From assembly GCA_024742605.1 (NCBI GenBank), contig JANSYC010000020.1, positions 1-59,463 on the forward strand: DNA of 59,463 bases, in the 5' to 3' direction. Of the stretch, positions 43,194-51,741 are shown one piece after another (position 1 is the stretch's first letter; each line of letters opens with the position of its first letter). The stretch is from Alphaproteobacteria bacterium. Its GTDB lineage: Bacteria > Pseudomonadota > Alphaproteobacteria > Thalassobaculales > Thalassobaculaceae. The notes below the pieces were generated by a model. That model did not search any database. It saw nothing but the letters and a program-made list of their open reading frames with translations, and was not told where the DNA came from. A program made the position numbers and the translations under genes.

Positions 43194-44198
43194 ATGAGAG
43201 CATGGCAGATCGTATCCGATGGCGGCATCGACGCCTTGAAACTGGCCGAGGTCGCTACGCCGGAACCCGGACACGGTCAGGTCCGGGTCAGGATCGAGGC
43301 CTCGTCGCTGAACTTTCGCGACCTGATGACGGTCAAGGACCCGGTGGCCCGCAAACTGCCCTATCCGCGGATTCCGAACTCGGACGGCGCAGGAGTGGTG
43401 ACCGCGGTCGGCGCGGGCGTCACCGAGGTCGCGGTGGGCGATCGGGTGGCGTCCTGCTTCTTCCAGAACTGGTCAGACGGAGCCTGCTCGGTCGGGGCGA
43501 TGAACAGCGCGCTCGGCGGCGCCCTCGATGGCGTGCTGGCGGAAGAGGTCGTGCTGGAGGCCTCCGGCGTGGTGCCGGTGCCGGACCATCTCTCGAGCGT
43601 CGAGGCGGCGACCCTGCCCTGTGCGGCGCTGACCGCCTGGAACGCGATCGTCGGCGTCGGCAAGACCAAGCCGGGCGATACGGTGCTGCTGCTGGGGACC
43701 GGCGGCGTGTCGGTTTTCGCCCTGCAGTTCTGCCGGATGATCGGCGCCCGCGCGATCATCACCTCCTCCAGCGACGAGAAGCTGGCCCGCGCTGCCGAAA
43801 TGGGGGCGTGGCAGACCGTGAACTATGCCAGGCATCCGGAATGGGATGCCGAGGTCCAGAAGCTCACCGGCGGGGTCGGGGTCGATCTGACGGTCGAGGT
43901 CGGCGGGGCCGGAACCCTGAGCCGCTCGGTCGGGGCCACGAAGGTGGCCGGCACGGTGGCGCTGATCGGCGTGCTCACCGGTGGACAGATCGATCCGACG
44001 CTGATCATGCGGAAGTCGATCACCCTGCAAGGCATCTATGTCGGCCCGCGCCGGATGTTCCAGGACATGAATGCGGCGATCTCGGCGTGTGGCCTAAGGC
44101 CTGTCGTGCACGAAACCTTTGGCTTCGAGGAGGCTCCGACGGCCTTCCACGCGCTGGAGGGGGCCAAGCATTTCGGCAAGGTGGTGGTGTCGGTCTAG
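43194..44198 (+). CDS. Zinc-independent medium-chain alcohol dehydrogenase/quinone reductase-like
   Basis: 334 residues of the MDR superfamily. GroES-like N-terminal domain with ASSLNFRDLMTVKDP and PNSDGAGVVTAVGAGV; Rossmann domain with LLLGTGGVSVFALQFCRMIGARAI. The structural and catalytic zinc cysteines of true alcohol dehydrogenases are missing, so it is likely an NADPH-dependent quinone or enone reductase. ATG at 43194 follows GGGAGTG. It is a single gene, divergent from the lipid kinase and convergent with the decarboxylase gene. Confidence 0.92.
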   Translation: MRAWQIVSDGGIDALKLAEVATPEPGHGQVRVRIEASSLNFRDLMTVKDPVARKLPYPRIPNSDGAGVVTAVGAGVTEVAVGDRVASCFFQNWSDGACSVGAMNSALGGALDGVLAEEVVLEASGVVPVPDHLSSVEAATLPCAALTAWNAIVGVGKTKPGDTVLLLGTGGVSVFALQFCRMIGARAIITSSSDEKLARAAEMGAWQTVNYARHPEWDAEVQKLTGGVGVDLTVEVGGAGTLSRSVGATKVAGTVALIGVLTGGQIDPTLIMRKSITLQGIYVGPRRMFQDMNAAISACGLRPVVHETFGFEEAPTAFHALEGAKHFGKVVVSV

Positions 44199-44225
44199 AC
44201 CGACCCTATACCGATACCGGCGCGC

Positions 44226-45176
44226 CTACAGTTGCAGCAGCGACTTGAAGTAGCCGATCGTCTCCCTGAGGCCGTCCTCCAGCTCGGTACGCGGCTGCCA
44301 GTCGAGGGTCTCGCGGGCCCGGCTGATGTCGGGGCAGCGCTGCATCGGGTCGTCCTGGGGCAGCGGGTGGCGCTCCAGCTTTGATTTGGAGCCGGTCAGC
44401 CGCAGGATGGTCTCGGCGAGCTGCAGGATGGTGATCTCGCTCGGGTTGCCGATATTGATCGGCCCGACGACGTCCACCTCGGTGTCCATCATCCGGATCA
44501 TGGCCTCGACCAGATCGTCGCAATAGCAGAAGGAACGGGTCTGCCCGCCGTCGCCATAGATCGCGATCGGATTGCCCTGCAGGGCGGCCACGATGAAATT
44601 CGAGACCACCCGTCCGTCATTCGGGTGCATGCGCGGGCCGTAGGTGTTGAAGATTCGCACCACCTTGATCGGCAGTTCGTGCTGGCGGCGGTAGTCGAAG
44701 AACAGGGTCTCCGCGCAGCGCTTGCCCTCATCATAGCAGGCGCGCGGGCCGATCGGGTTCACATGGCCCCAATAGTCCTCGGTCTGGGGGTGCACGGTCG
44801 GATCGCCGTAGACCTCGGAGGTCGAGGCCTGCAGGATTCTGGCCTTCAGCCGCTTGGCCAGCCCCAGCATGTTGATGGCGCCATGCACGCTGGTCTTTGT
44901 CGTCTGGACCGGGTCGTACTGGTAGTGCACCGGCGAGGCCGGGCAGGCGAGATTGTAGATCTCGTCCACTTCCACGTAGAGCGGAAAGGTCACGTCATGG
45001 CGCATCAGCTCGAAGTTCGAGCGGTCGAACAGGTGCGCCACATTGTCCTTGGTGCCGGTGTAGTAGTTGTCGAGCGCGATCACATCGTCGCCCCGCTCCA
45101 CCAGCCGGTCGCACAGGTGACTGCCGAGAAAGCCGGCCCCCCCGGTCACCAGAACCCGTTTGCGAACCCCACGCAT
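44226..45176 (-). CDS. UDP-glucuronate decarboxylase (UXS), extended SDR
   Basis: Converts UDP-glucuronate to UDP-xylose for surface polysaccharide. 316 residues. NAD-binding [14 protein letters not shown], then [26 protein letters not shown], catalytic Tyr and Lys in [10 protein letters not shown], and the product-binding region [21 protein letters not shown], all typical of UXS-type enzymes. It reaches full length with no deletion. No glycosyltransferases are nearby, so the polysaccharide it feeds is unknown. A perfect palindrome lies in the spacer to the divergent flavin reductase gene. Confidence 0.93.
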   Translation of the reverse strand: MRGVRKRVLVTGGAGFLGSHLCDRLVERGDDVIALDNYYTGTKDNVAHLFDRSNFELMRHDVTFPLYVEVDEIYNLACPASPVHYQYDPVQTTKTSVHGAINMLGLAKRLKARILQASTSEVYGDPTVHPQTEDYWGHVNPIGPRACYDEGKRCAETLFFDYRRQHELPIKVVRIFNTYGPRMHPNDGRVVSNFIVAALQGNPIAIYGDGGQTRSFCYCDDLVEAMIRMMDTEVDVVGPINIGNPSEITILQLAETILRLTGSKSKLERHPLPQDDPMQRCPDISRARETLDWQPRTELEDGLRETIGYFKSLLQL

Positions 45177-45197
45177 GTCGTCCTCACATTCAGAAAC

Positions 45198-45215
45198 AGC
45201 TCAATATGTTGAGCT
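45198..45215. promoter_or_regulatory. Perfect 7-bp inverted repeat between UXS and flavin reductase genes
   Basis: AGCTCAA (45198-45204) and TTGAGCT (45209-45215) flank TATG. It lies 22 bases upstream of the UXS ATG and upstream of a good -10 (TATGAT, 45236-45241) for the divergent gene, so it is placed to act as an operator on both. Confidence 0.4.
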
Positions 45216-45282
45216 TGCCAGCATAGCCTATCCGATATGATGTAGGTGACGGAAACGAAACCACCAAAATCGGAGTGGCTGG

Positions 45283-45936
45283 ATGACGGATGCGCGCAGG
45301 ACTGTCGATCTCGATGTGGCCGGACTGGCGGAGCGGGATGCCTACAAGATCCTCGGATCCCTGGTGATCCCCCGGCCGATCGCCTTTGTGTCCACCCGGT
45401 CCGCTGACGGTCGGCTCAACTGTGCGCCGTTCAGTTTCTTCAATGCGGTGGGCTACGCGCCGCCTGTGATCGCGCTGGGCATCGAGCAGTGGGACGATGG
45501 GCGGGAGAAGGACACGGGCCTCAACATCCGCCGCACCGGCGAGTTCGTGGTCAATCTGGTGGATGAAGCCCTGGCCGAGAAGATGAACCTGGCCGCGATC
45601 GACTTCCCCGAGGAGGTCGACGAGTTCGCCGAAGTCGGCCTGACGCCCGCACCCAGCGTCAAGGTCGCGCCACCGGGGATCGCGGAATCTCCGGTACGGC
45701 TGGAATGCGTCAGCAGGGCGCTGGTTCAGGTCGGGCGCAAGCATACGGTGGCGATCGGCGAGGTGGTCTGTTTCCGGGTGCGGGACGATCTGATCGATGT
45801 CGAGAAAATGCACGTCGATCCGGACCGCTGGCAGCCGATCGGACGTCTGATCGGTGGCGATTACGCGCGAATCGGGGACCGCTTCGGACTGCCTCGGGTT
45901 TCGCTTGCCGACTGGAACGAGTCGAAAGGCGGCTGA
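45283..45936 (+). CDS. Flavin reductase-like protein, FMN-binding split barrel
   Basis: 217 residues of the DIM6/NTAB flavoprotein family. It contains RPIAFVSTRSADGRLNCAPFSFFNAVGYAPPVIALGIE, the FMN-binding core, then FVVNLVDEALAEKMNLAAIDFPEEVDEF, and HTVAIGEVVCFRV. Such proteins reduce flavin for a monooxygenase or act as FMN-dependent oxidoreductases. No monooxygenase partner is adjacent. ATG at 45283 is preceded by weak purine-rich sequence. The 3' end contains one of the GANTC sites of the gcrA control region. Confidence 0.9.
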   Translation: MTDARRTVDLDVAGLAERDAYKILGSLVIPRPIAFVSTRSADGRLNCAPFSFFNAVGYAPPVIALGIEQWDDGREKDTGLNIRRTGEFVVNLVDEALAEKMNLAAIDFPEEVDEFAEVGLTPAPSVKVAPPGIAESPVRLECVSRALVQVGRKHTVAIGEVVCFRVRDDLIDVEKMHVDPDRWQPIGRLIGGDYARIGDRFGLPRVSLADWNESKGG

Positions 45937-46001
45937 TACGAGTCGAAACGAATCCAACCACTTCTGGTGTTATCCACAAGAAATTAGGCGATATCTTGTG
46001 G
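45919..46001 (+). promoter_or_regulatory. gcrA control region: GANTC cluster, DnaA box and inverted repeat
   Basis: Three GANTC (CcrM) sites lie at 45919-45923, 45940-45944 and 45950-45954. A perfect DnaA box TTATCCACA is at 45970-45978. It overlaps the left arm of an 8-base inverted repeat, CCACAAGA (45974-45981) and TCTTGTGG (45994-46001). In Caulobacter DnaA activates gcrA transcription, so this matches known circuitry. No CtrA TTAA-N7-TTAA box was seen. Confidence 0.65.
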
Positions 46002-46100
46002 TTAGCGTTGTAGCCACCCAATAGATACGGTAGCCTCTTGTCATCCGAACACAAGATGTGGAGGCAGCGAGTCGGCCTGCCACGCGACAGGAGGCTGAGG

Positions 46101-46496
46101 ATGACCCAACAAGCGAGTGTGTGGACCGAAGAACGTCTGGAGCAGTTGACCAAGCTCTGGGGCGAAGGGCTGTCGATCACGCAGATCGGGCTTGCCATCG
46201 GGGTGTCCCGGAACGCCGTTGTGGGCAAGGTGCACCGGATGGGGCTGCCGAAGCGACAGTCGCCGATCGTGCGTTCCGACAAGCCGAAGGCGCCGCGCCC
46301 GCCGATCCAGCGCCGCCGCGCCGTTCCGCTGACCCTGGAGCAATGGGACCGCAACACCTGCAGCTGGCCGATCGGCGACCCGAAGACCGACGATTTCAAG
46401 TTCTGCAGCGAGCAGTCGGAGCCGGGCCGCCCCTATTGCACGACCCATTGTGCCATGGCCTACACGACCTCGCGCGATCGCGACAAGGTCGCCTGA
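46101..46496 (+). CDS. gcrA: Cell-cycle regulator GcrA
   Basis: Sigma-70-associated master regulator that activates promoters carrying methylated GANTC sites. 131 residues. The N-terminal helix-turn-helix reads SVWTEERLEQLTKLWGEGLSITQIGLAIGVSRNAVVGKVHRMGL, the strict GcrA signature. A basic linker (PKAPRPPIQRRRAV) follows, and the C-terminal sigma-interacting part has NTCSWPIGDP...FKFC...YCTTHCAMAY. ATG at 46101 follows AGGAGG, which rules out the longer frame. The upstream region holds a DnaA box and GANTC sites. This gene is restricted to Alphaproteobacteria and their phages. Confidence 0.97.
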   Translation: MTQQASVWTEERLEQLTKLWGEGLSITQIGLAIGVSRNAVVGKVHRMGLPKRQSPIVRSDKPKAPRPPIQRRRAVPLTLEQWDRNTCSWPIGDPKTDDFKFCSEQSEPGRPYCTTHCAMAYTTSRDRDKVA

Positions 46497-46582
46497 ACGC
46501 TGTCGACAGGGTAACGGTTTCTGCTTCTGGACCGGGGCGGCCCGCCTGACTAGGCTGACCCTCCCATTATCCAGGAGCGTTC

Positions 46583-47362
46583 ATGAGACTGCAGGACCGA
46601 GTGGCCGTTGTGACCGGTGCGGCTGGTGGCATTGGCAAGGCGATTGCGAAGCGGTTGGCCTCGGAAGGCGCGATCGTTCTGGTCGCCGATCTGACCGAGG
46701 AGCCGCGCGAAGGCGGCGGCCGTACCGTCGAGGAAATCCGCGCCGATGGCGGTCGTGCGGAGTTCATCGCCTGCGATGTCAGCCAGGAGGCCGACATCGA
46801 GGCGGCAGTGGCCCGAGCGGTTGCCCTGGGCGGGCGCATCGACATCATGGTCAACAATGCCGCGATCGGAACAGACACGCCCCTGCTGGAGACGTCGGTC
46901 GCGGATTTCGACCGGGTGCTGGCTGTCAATGCGCGGGGGGTCTTCCTCGGCTGCCGGGCCGCGATCGCCCGGATGGTCACGCAGGACCCCCTTGACCCGG
47001 CCGGCGAGGTGCGGGGCAGGGTCGTCAACATCTCCTCCCAGCACGGCATGATCCGGGCGCCCAACGACATCGCCTATGGGGTCGGCAAGGCGGCTGTGGT
47101 CTACATGACCCGGCAGATCGCGGCGGACTACGCTCCCGACGGCATCGTCTGCAACGCGGTGGCTCCGGGCAAGGTGCTGACCGGCAAGACCGGCCGCGCG
47201 ATCGATCCCGAAATGCTGGCCTACAGTCATTCCCGCACGCCCTGGCCGCGGCTCGGCCGTCCGGGCGACGTGGCGAATGCCGTCCTGTTCCTTGCGAGTG
47301 ACGAGTGCAGCTACATCACCGGTGAGAACCTGATGGTCGACGGGGGCTGGATGGCCGGCTGA
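46583..47362 (+). CDS. SDR family oxidoreductase
   Basis: NAD(P)-dependent short-chain dehydrogenase, 259 residues. TGAAGGIG at about 12-19, NNAAIG, catalytic Ser-Tyr-Lys in NISSQHGMIRAPNDIAYGVGKAA, and C-terminal ITGENLMVDGGWMAG. Residues around 150 (TQDPLDPAGEVRG) form a longer loop than usual. ATG follows AGGAG. It is monocistronic or weakly linked to pepN downstream (49-base gap). The substrate is unknown. Confidence 0.93.
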   Translation: MRLQDRVAVVTGAAGGIGKAIAKRLASEGAIVLVADLTEEPREGGGRTVEEIRADGGRAEFIACDVSQEADIEAAVARAVALGGRIDIMVNNAAIGTDTPLLETSVADFDRVLAVNARGVFLGCRAAIARMVTQDPLDPAGEVRGRVVNISSQHGMIRAPNDIAYGVGKAAVVYMTRQIAADYAPDGIVCNAVAPGKVLTGKTGRAIDPEMLAYSHSRTPWPRLGRPGDVANAVLFLASDECSYITGENLMVDGGWMAG

Positions 47363-47411
47363 CGCTCCCCACATTGACTCACAACCAATTTCCAACTGGA
47401 GACGCTTTTTC

Positions 47412-50096
47412 ATGGATCGTGCCGTCACCACCGACGCAGACGCCCCCGCCGCCGCTCCGCAGCCGATCCGTCTGGCCGACTATCGCCCTCCGGCACATCT
47501 GATCGACACCGTCGCGCTCACCGTCAGGCTCGATGAGGACTGGACGCAGGTGAGGGCGGTTCTGACCGGACACCGCAACCCGGACAATGGATCCGGCGCG
47601 GTCCCGATCGAGTTGGACGGCGAGGCCCAGGAGCTGGTGTCCGTCACCCTGAACGGTGAGGCGGTTCCGGCGGATGCTTATCGGCTGACACCGGACGGGC
47701 TGACCCTGCCGGCCACCGACGGGACCTTCACTTTGGAGATCGAGGGCCGCATCCGGCCGCAGGACAACAAGGCGCTGGAAGGTCTGTATCAAAGCGGCGG
47801 CATGTACTGCACCCAGTGCGAGGCGGAGGGTTTCCGCCGGATCACCTATTTCCCGGATCGCCCGGACGTGATGGCGACCTACACCGTCCGGATCGAGGCG
47901 GACAAGGCGCGCTATCCGGTGCTGCTGTCGAATGGCAACAGGATCGAGACCGGGGATCTGCCGGACGGTCGGCACTTCGCGGTCTGGCACGATCCGTTCA
48001 AGAAGCCGGCCTATCTGTTCGCGATGGTGGCGGGGGATCTTGCCTGTGTTGCCGACAGCTTCACCACCGCGTCCGGCCGCGAGGTCACCCTGGAGATCTT
48101 CGTCGAGCACGGCAACGAGGATCGCTGCGGTCACGCGATGGATTCCTTAAAGCGTTCTATGAAGTGGGACGAGGAAGTATATGGTTTAGAATACGATCTT
48201 GATATTTTTATGATCGTCGCCGTCGGCTTCTTCAACATGGGAGCGATGGAGAACAAGGGACTCAATATCTTCAACGACAAGCTGATCCTGGCCGATCCCT
48301 ACACCGCGACCGATGGGGATTTTCAGCGGATCGAGGCGGTGGTCGCGCACGAGTATTTCCACAACTGGACCGGCAATCGGGTCACCTGCCGCGACTGGTT
48401 CCAGCTCTCTCTCAAAGAGGGGCTGACCGTGTTCCGGGATCAGGAGTTCTCCTCCGATACCCACAGCCGGGGCGTGAAGCGGGTCTCGGACGTGCGCCTG
48501 CTGCGGGCGGCTCAGTTCGCCGAGGACAGCGGGCCGACCGCCCATCCGGTGCGTCCCGACAGCTATATCGAGATCAACAATTTCTACACGCTCACGGTTT
48601 ACGAGAAGGGTGCCGAGGTCGTCCGGATGATCCACACCCTGCTGGGGCCAGAGGCGTTCCGGGCGGGCATCGATCTGTATTTCGAGCGCCATGACGGACA
48701 GGCCGTCACCTGCGAGGATTTCGTGAAGGCGATGGAGGATGCGAGCGGGATCGATCTTTCGCGCTTCCGGCTCTGGTACGAGCAGGCGGGGACGCCCAGG
48801 CTCGCCGCCAATTGGGATCGCAGCGCGGACGGGAGGTTCACGCTGGATCTCTCCCAGACGGTGCCGGACACACCGGGCCAGACCGACAAGAAACCGCAGC
48901 CGCTGCCGATCCGCCTGGCGCTGCTGGACCGGTCCGGGGCGGCGGTGCCTCTGCGTCTCGAAGGCGAGAACGTCGAGGGGGCTCCATCTGAGCGTACGCT
49001 GGTTCTCCATCAGACGTCCGGACGGTTCGTGTTCGAGGACGTGCCGGAGGGCGCGGTCCCCTCTCTGCTGCGTGGATTCTCGGCGCCGGTCACCCTGGAC
49101 GCGGCGTTCTCGGAAGCCGATCTCGGCTTCCTGGCCGCAAAGGATGACGACCCGTTCGGGCGGTGGGAAGCGGCCCAGTCCCTGGCCACCCGAAGCCTGA
49201 TCGCCATGGTCGACGATCTGCGGGCGGGCCGGCCGACGGAAATCTCACCGGCGGTCGTCCAGGCCGCCTGTGCCAGCCTGACCGATCAGCGGCTGGAGCC
49301 GGCGTTTCGTGCCGAGCTCCTCGCGCTGCCGGGGGAATCCACCCTGGGTCAGGCGATGGATGTCTGGCATGTCGACGAGGTCCACGCCGCCCGTGAGGCG
49401 GCACGGGTCGCGATCGGTACGGCGGCGATGGCAGATCTGCCGGGACTCTACGCGGCCCTTGCCAAGGCGGCACCCGATGGCGATCTGTCGACCGACGCCA
49501 TGGGCGCCCGCGCGCTGAAGAATGCCTGTCTGGCGCTGATGGTCGCGGCCGGATCGGAAGAGGGGATCGCGCTCGCCGCCCGTCAGGCGGAACCGGGCCG
49601 GCCCATGACCGATGTGATGGCGGGTCTTTCGGTGCTGAACGATCTCGACCGGCCGGAACGGGATGCGGCGCTGGACGTGTTCGAGACCAGGTGGAAGGAC
49701 AATCCGCTGGTTCTGGACAAGTGGTTCTCGCTCCAGGCGATGGCGCGGCGGCCGGACACCCTGACGGTGGTCACGGGGCTGATGACGCATCCCGGCTTCG
49801 ATCTGCGGAATCCGAACCGGGTCCGGGCCCTGATCTCCGCCTTCGCCATGGGTAATCCCACGGGGTTCCACCTCCAGGACGGGTCCGGCTACGGGTTCCT
49901 GGCGGACCGGATCATCGAGATCGACGATTTCAATCCGCAGCTGGCCTCCCGTCTGGCCGGGCCGCTGATGCGCTGGCGCAAGTTCGACGCGGGACGTCAG
50001 AGCCATATGACGGATTCCTTGCGCCGGATATCATCCAAGCCCAATCTGTCGAAGGATGTCGGCGAAGTGGTCGGCAAAGCGCTGAAGGGCGCCTGA
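47412..50096 (+). CDS. pepN: Aminopeptidase N (M1 family)
   Basis: Zinc exopeptidase that removes N-terminal residues from peptides in the cytoplasm. 894 residues, matching Gram-negative PepN. The substrate-anchoring GAMEN motif is at 277-281 and the zinc site HEYFH at 313-317, with the downstream Glu in LKEGLTVFRDQEFSSD. The C-terminal part is the alpha-helical DUF3458 type, ending in KDVGEVVGKALKGA. An island of rare AT-rich codons occurs just before GAMEN (48147-48212) although the protein there (SMKWDEEVYGLEYDLDIFM) is as conserved as in E. coli. It is probably co-transcribed with the racemase gene 18 bases downstream. Confidence 0.97.
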   Translation: MDRAVTTDADAPAAAPQPIRLADYRPPAHLIDTVALTVRLDEDWTQVRAVLTGHRNPDNGSGAVPIELDGEAQELVSVTLNGEAVPADAYRLTPDGLTLPATDGTFTLEIEGRIRPQDNKALEGLYQSGGMYCTQCEAEGFRRITYFPDRPDVMATYTVRIEADKARYPVLLSNGNRIETGDLPDGRHFAVWHDPFKKPAYLFAMVAGDLACVADSFTTASGREVTLEIFVEHGNEDRCGHAMDSLKRSMKWDEEVYGLEYDLDIFMIVAVGFFNMGAMENKGLNIFNDKLILADPYTATDGDFQRIEAVVAHEYFHNWTGNRVTCRDWFQLSLKEGLTVFRDQEFSSDTHSRGVKRVSDVRLLRAAQFAEDSGPTAHPVRPDSYIEINNFYTLTVYEKGAEVVRMIHTLLGPEAFRAGIDLYFERHDGQAVTCEDFVKAMEDASGIDLSRFRLWYEQAGTPRLAANWDRSADGRFTLDLSQTVPDTPGQTDKKPQPLPIRLALLDRSGAAVPLRLEGENVEGAPSERTLVLHQTSGRFVFEDVPEGAVPSLLRGFSAPVTLDAAFSEADLGFLAAKDDDPFGRWEAAQSLATRSLIAMVDDLRAGRPTEISPAVVQAACASLTDQRLEPAFRAELLALPGESTLGQAMDVWHVDEVHAAREAARVAIGTAAMADLPGLYAALAKAAPDGDLSTDAMGARALKNACLALMVAAGSEEGIALAARQAEPGRPMTDVMAGLSVLNDLDRPERDAALDVFETRWKDNPLVLDKWFSLQAMARRPDTLTVVTGLMTHPGFDLRNPNRVRALISAFAMGNPTGFHLQDGSGYGFLADRIIEIDDFNPQLASRLAGPLMRWRKFDAGRQSHMTDSLRRISSKPNLSKDVGEVVGKALKGA
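48147..48212 (+). other. Rare-codon island inside pepN
   Basis: Residues about 246-267 use TTA (twice), TCT, GTA, TAT, GGT, GAA, GAT, CTT, ATT and TTT, against a background of codons ending in G or C. Frame and protein are intact, so it is a synonymous anomaly immediately before the GAMEN motif. Confidence 0.75.
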
Positions 50097-50114
50097 ACGC
50101 TAAGGAGAACGGCC

Positions 50115-50816
50115 ATGTCCGGATCTATCATCGTCATCAATCCGAACTCGACCGTGGCCGTGACCGAGGCCATGGACAAGGCGCTCGACCCGCTGCGTCT
50201 GCCGGGCGGGCCGAAGATCGAAAGCGTGACCAATCCGGACGGTCCTCCGGGCATCGAATGCCAGGCCCATGTGGACGATGTCTCGCTGCATATCCGGAAC
50301 ATCATCCGGGCCCGCGACGCCGAGGCGGCGGCCTTCGTGATCGCGTGCTATTCCGACCCCGGCATGTATGCGGCCCGGGAGAGCACCTCGAAACCTGTCT
50401 TCGGCATCGCCGAGTCCGGCATGCTGAGCGCCATGTCCCTGGGCAGCGCCTTCGGGATCATCGCCATCCTCAACCGCTCGGTGCCCCGTCATATTCGATA
50501 TATCCGCAGCCTTGGCCTGGAAGGTCGGCTGGCGGGCGACCGGGCCTTGGAACTGCCGGTGGTGGAGCTGTCGAACGAGAGCAAGACCTATGAGCGGATG
50601 GTCCGGGTCGGGACCGAGCTGCGCGATCTGGACGGCGCCGATGTGCTGGTGATGGGGTGTGCCGGAATGTCCCGCTACCGCGCGCGGCTGGAAGACCAGC
50701 TCGGGATTCCGGTGGTCGACCCGTCCCAGGCGGCGGTCGGCATGGCGATCACGGCGGTGCAGCTGGGCCAGACGAACGGCCGGCTGCTGCAGCCGGTAGC
50801 CCAGGCGGCCGAGTAA
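50115..50816 (+). CDS. Asp/Glu/hydantoin racemase family protein
   Basis: Cofactor-independent racemase with two catalytic cysteines. 233 residues. Cys78 in FVIACYSDPG and Cys182 in VMGCAGMSRYR are in the positions of the acid/base pair. The start IIVINPNSTVAVTEAMDKAL is the hydantoin-racemase/maleate-isomerase signature. ATG follows AAGGAG. The next gene is a polysaccharide-deacetylase-family enzyme only eight bases away. Together they suggest metabolism of a cyclic amide such as allantoin or a hydantoin. Confidence 0.9.
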   Translation: MSGSIIVINPNSTVAVTEAMDKALDPLRLPGGPKIESVTNPDGPPGIECQAHVDDVSLHIRNIIRARDAEAAAFVIACYSDPGMYAARESTSKPVFGIAESGMLSAMSLGSAFGIIAILNRSVPRHIRYIRSLGLEGRLAGDRALELPVVELSNESKTYERMVRVGTELRDLDGADVLVMGCAGMSRYRARLEDQLGIPVVDPSQAAVGMAITAVQLGQTNGRLLQPVAQAAE

Positions 50817-50824
50817 ACCGGGCC

Positions 50825-51709
50825 GTGCCGCTCGCCAATCACGGCCGCTATCCGTTCAACGGTATCGACAGCCGCGAGGCACCCGATTGGCCCGGCGGCA
50901 AACGGCTGGCGGTCTATATCGCGCTCAATCTCGAGGTGTTTGCGTTCGGCGAGGGCATGGGGGCCGAATTGGCGCCCGGACCCGCAGCCGGTGGGCCGCA
51001 GCCGGACGTTCTGAACTACGCGTGGAAGGATTACGGCAACCGGGTCGGCGTCTGGCGGATGCTGGACATGTTCTACGATCTGGAACTGCCGGTCAGCGTG
51101 CTGGCCAATTCCGAGGTCTATGCCGAGTGCCCCGGGCTGATGGAGGCGTTCCGGGCGCGCGGCGACGAGGTGGTCGGCCACGGCCGCACCAATGCCGAAC
51201 GTCAGGGCACGCTGCCCGAGGCCGAGGAGCGGGCGCTGATCCGTGAGACCACCGAGGTGATCGCCGCGGCCGAAGGGCGGCGTCCTTCCGGCTGGCTGGG
51301 GCCGTGGATCTCGGAAAGCCGGACCACTCCGGACCTGCTGGAGGAGGAGGGCTACGGCTATCTGCTGGACTGGTGCCACGATGATCAGCCGACCTGGATG
51401 GCGACCCGGTCCGGCGGGCGAATCCTGTCGGTGCCCTATCCGCAGGAGCTGAACGATATCCCGGCCATCGTCGCCCGCAAGGTCGAGGGCCGGGAATTCG
51501 CCGAGATGATCGTCGACGGCTTCGACGAGCAGCTGGAGCAGAGCCGCAGGCAGCCGCTGATCTTCGGACTCGCCCTGCACCCGTACATCGTCGGCCAGCC
51601 GCATCGGCTGCGTCCGCTGCGCGAGGCGCTGCGTCATATCGCCGAACATCGCGACGAGATCTGGCTGTGCCATACCGGTGAGATCGCAGAGGCGTTCGCG
51701 GCCGTTTAG
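50825..51709 (+). CDS. Polysaccharide-deacetylase-family protein, PuuE allantoinase-like
   Basis: 294 residues. NodB-like TIM-barrel of the sub-group acting on cyclic amides: AVYIALNLEVFAFGEG, NYAWKDYGNRVGVWRMLDMFYDLELPVSVLANSEV, VVGHGRTNAERQG and FGLALHPYIVGQPHRLRPLREAL. The canonical peptidoglycan-deacetylase metal motif (DDG / HxxxH) is not seen in standard form, in keeping with allantoinase-like members. GTG at 50825 is the first plausible start, eight bases after the racemase stop; its ribosome-binding site is weak, suggesting coupling. Ureidoglycolate or urease genes are absent here, so the true substrate remains open. Confidence 0.85.
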   Translation: MPLANHGRYPFNGIDSREAPDWPGGKRLAVYIALNLEVFAFGEGMGAELAPGPAAGGPQPDVLNYAWKDYGNRVGVWRMLDMFYDLELPVSVLANSEVYAECPGLMEAFRARGDEVVGHGRTNAERQGTLPEAEERALIRETTEVIAAAEGRRPSGWLGPWISESRTTPDLLEEEGYGYLLDWCHDDQPTWMATRSGGRILSVPYPQELNDIPAIVARKVEGREFAEMIVDGFDEQLEQSRRQPLIFGLALHPYIVGQPHRLRPLREALRHIAEHRDEIWLCHTGEIAEAFAAV

Positions 51710-51741
51710 CGGGCTCTATCGGGCCGCTCCACGTAACCCGT

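Noticed and set aside
45974-46001. Rho-independent terminator of the flavin reductase gene
   Set aside because: The stem is AT-containing with a 12-base loop and no T-run; overlap with the DnaA box makes a regulatory role more likely.
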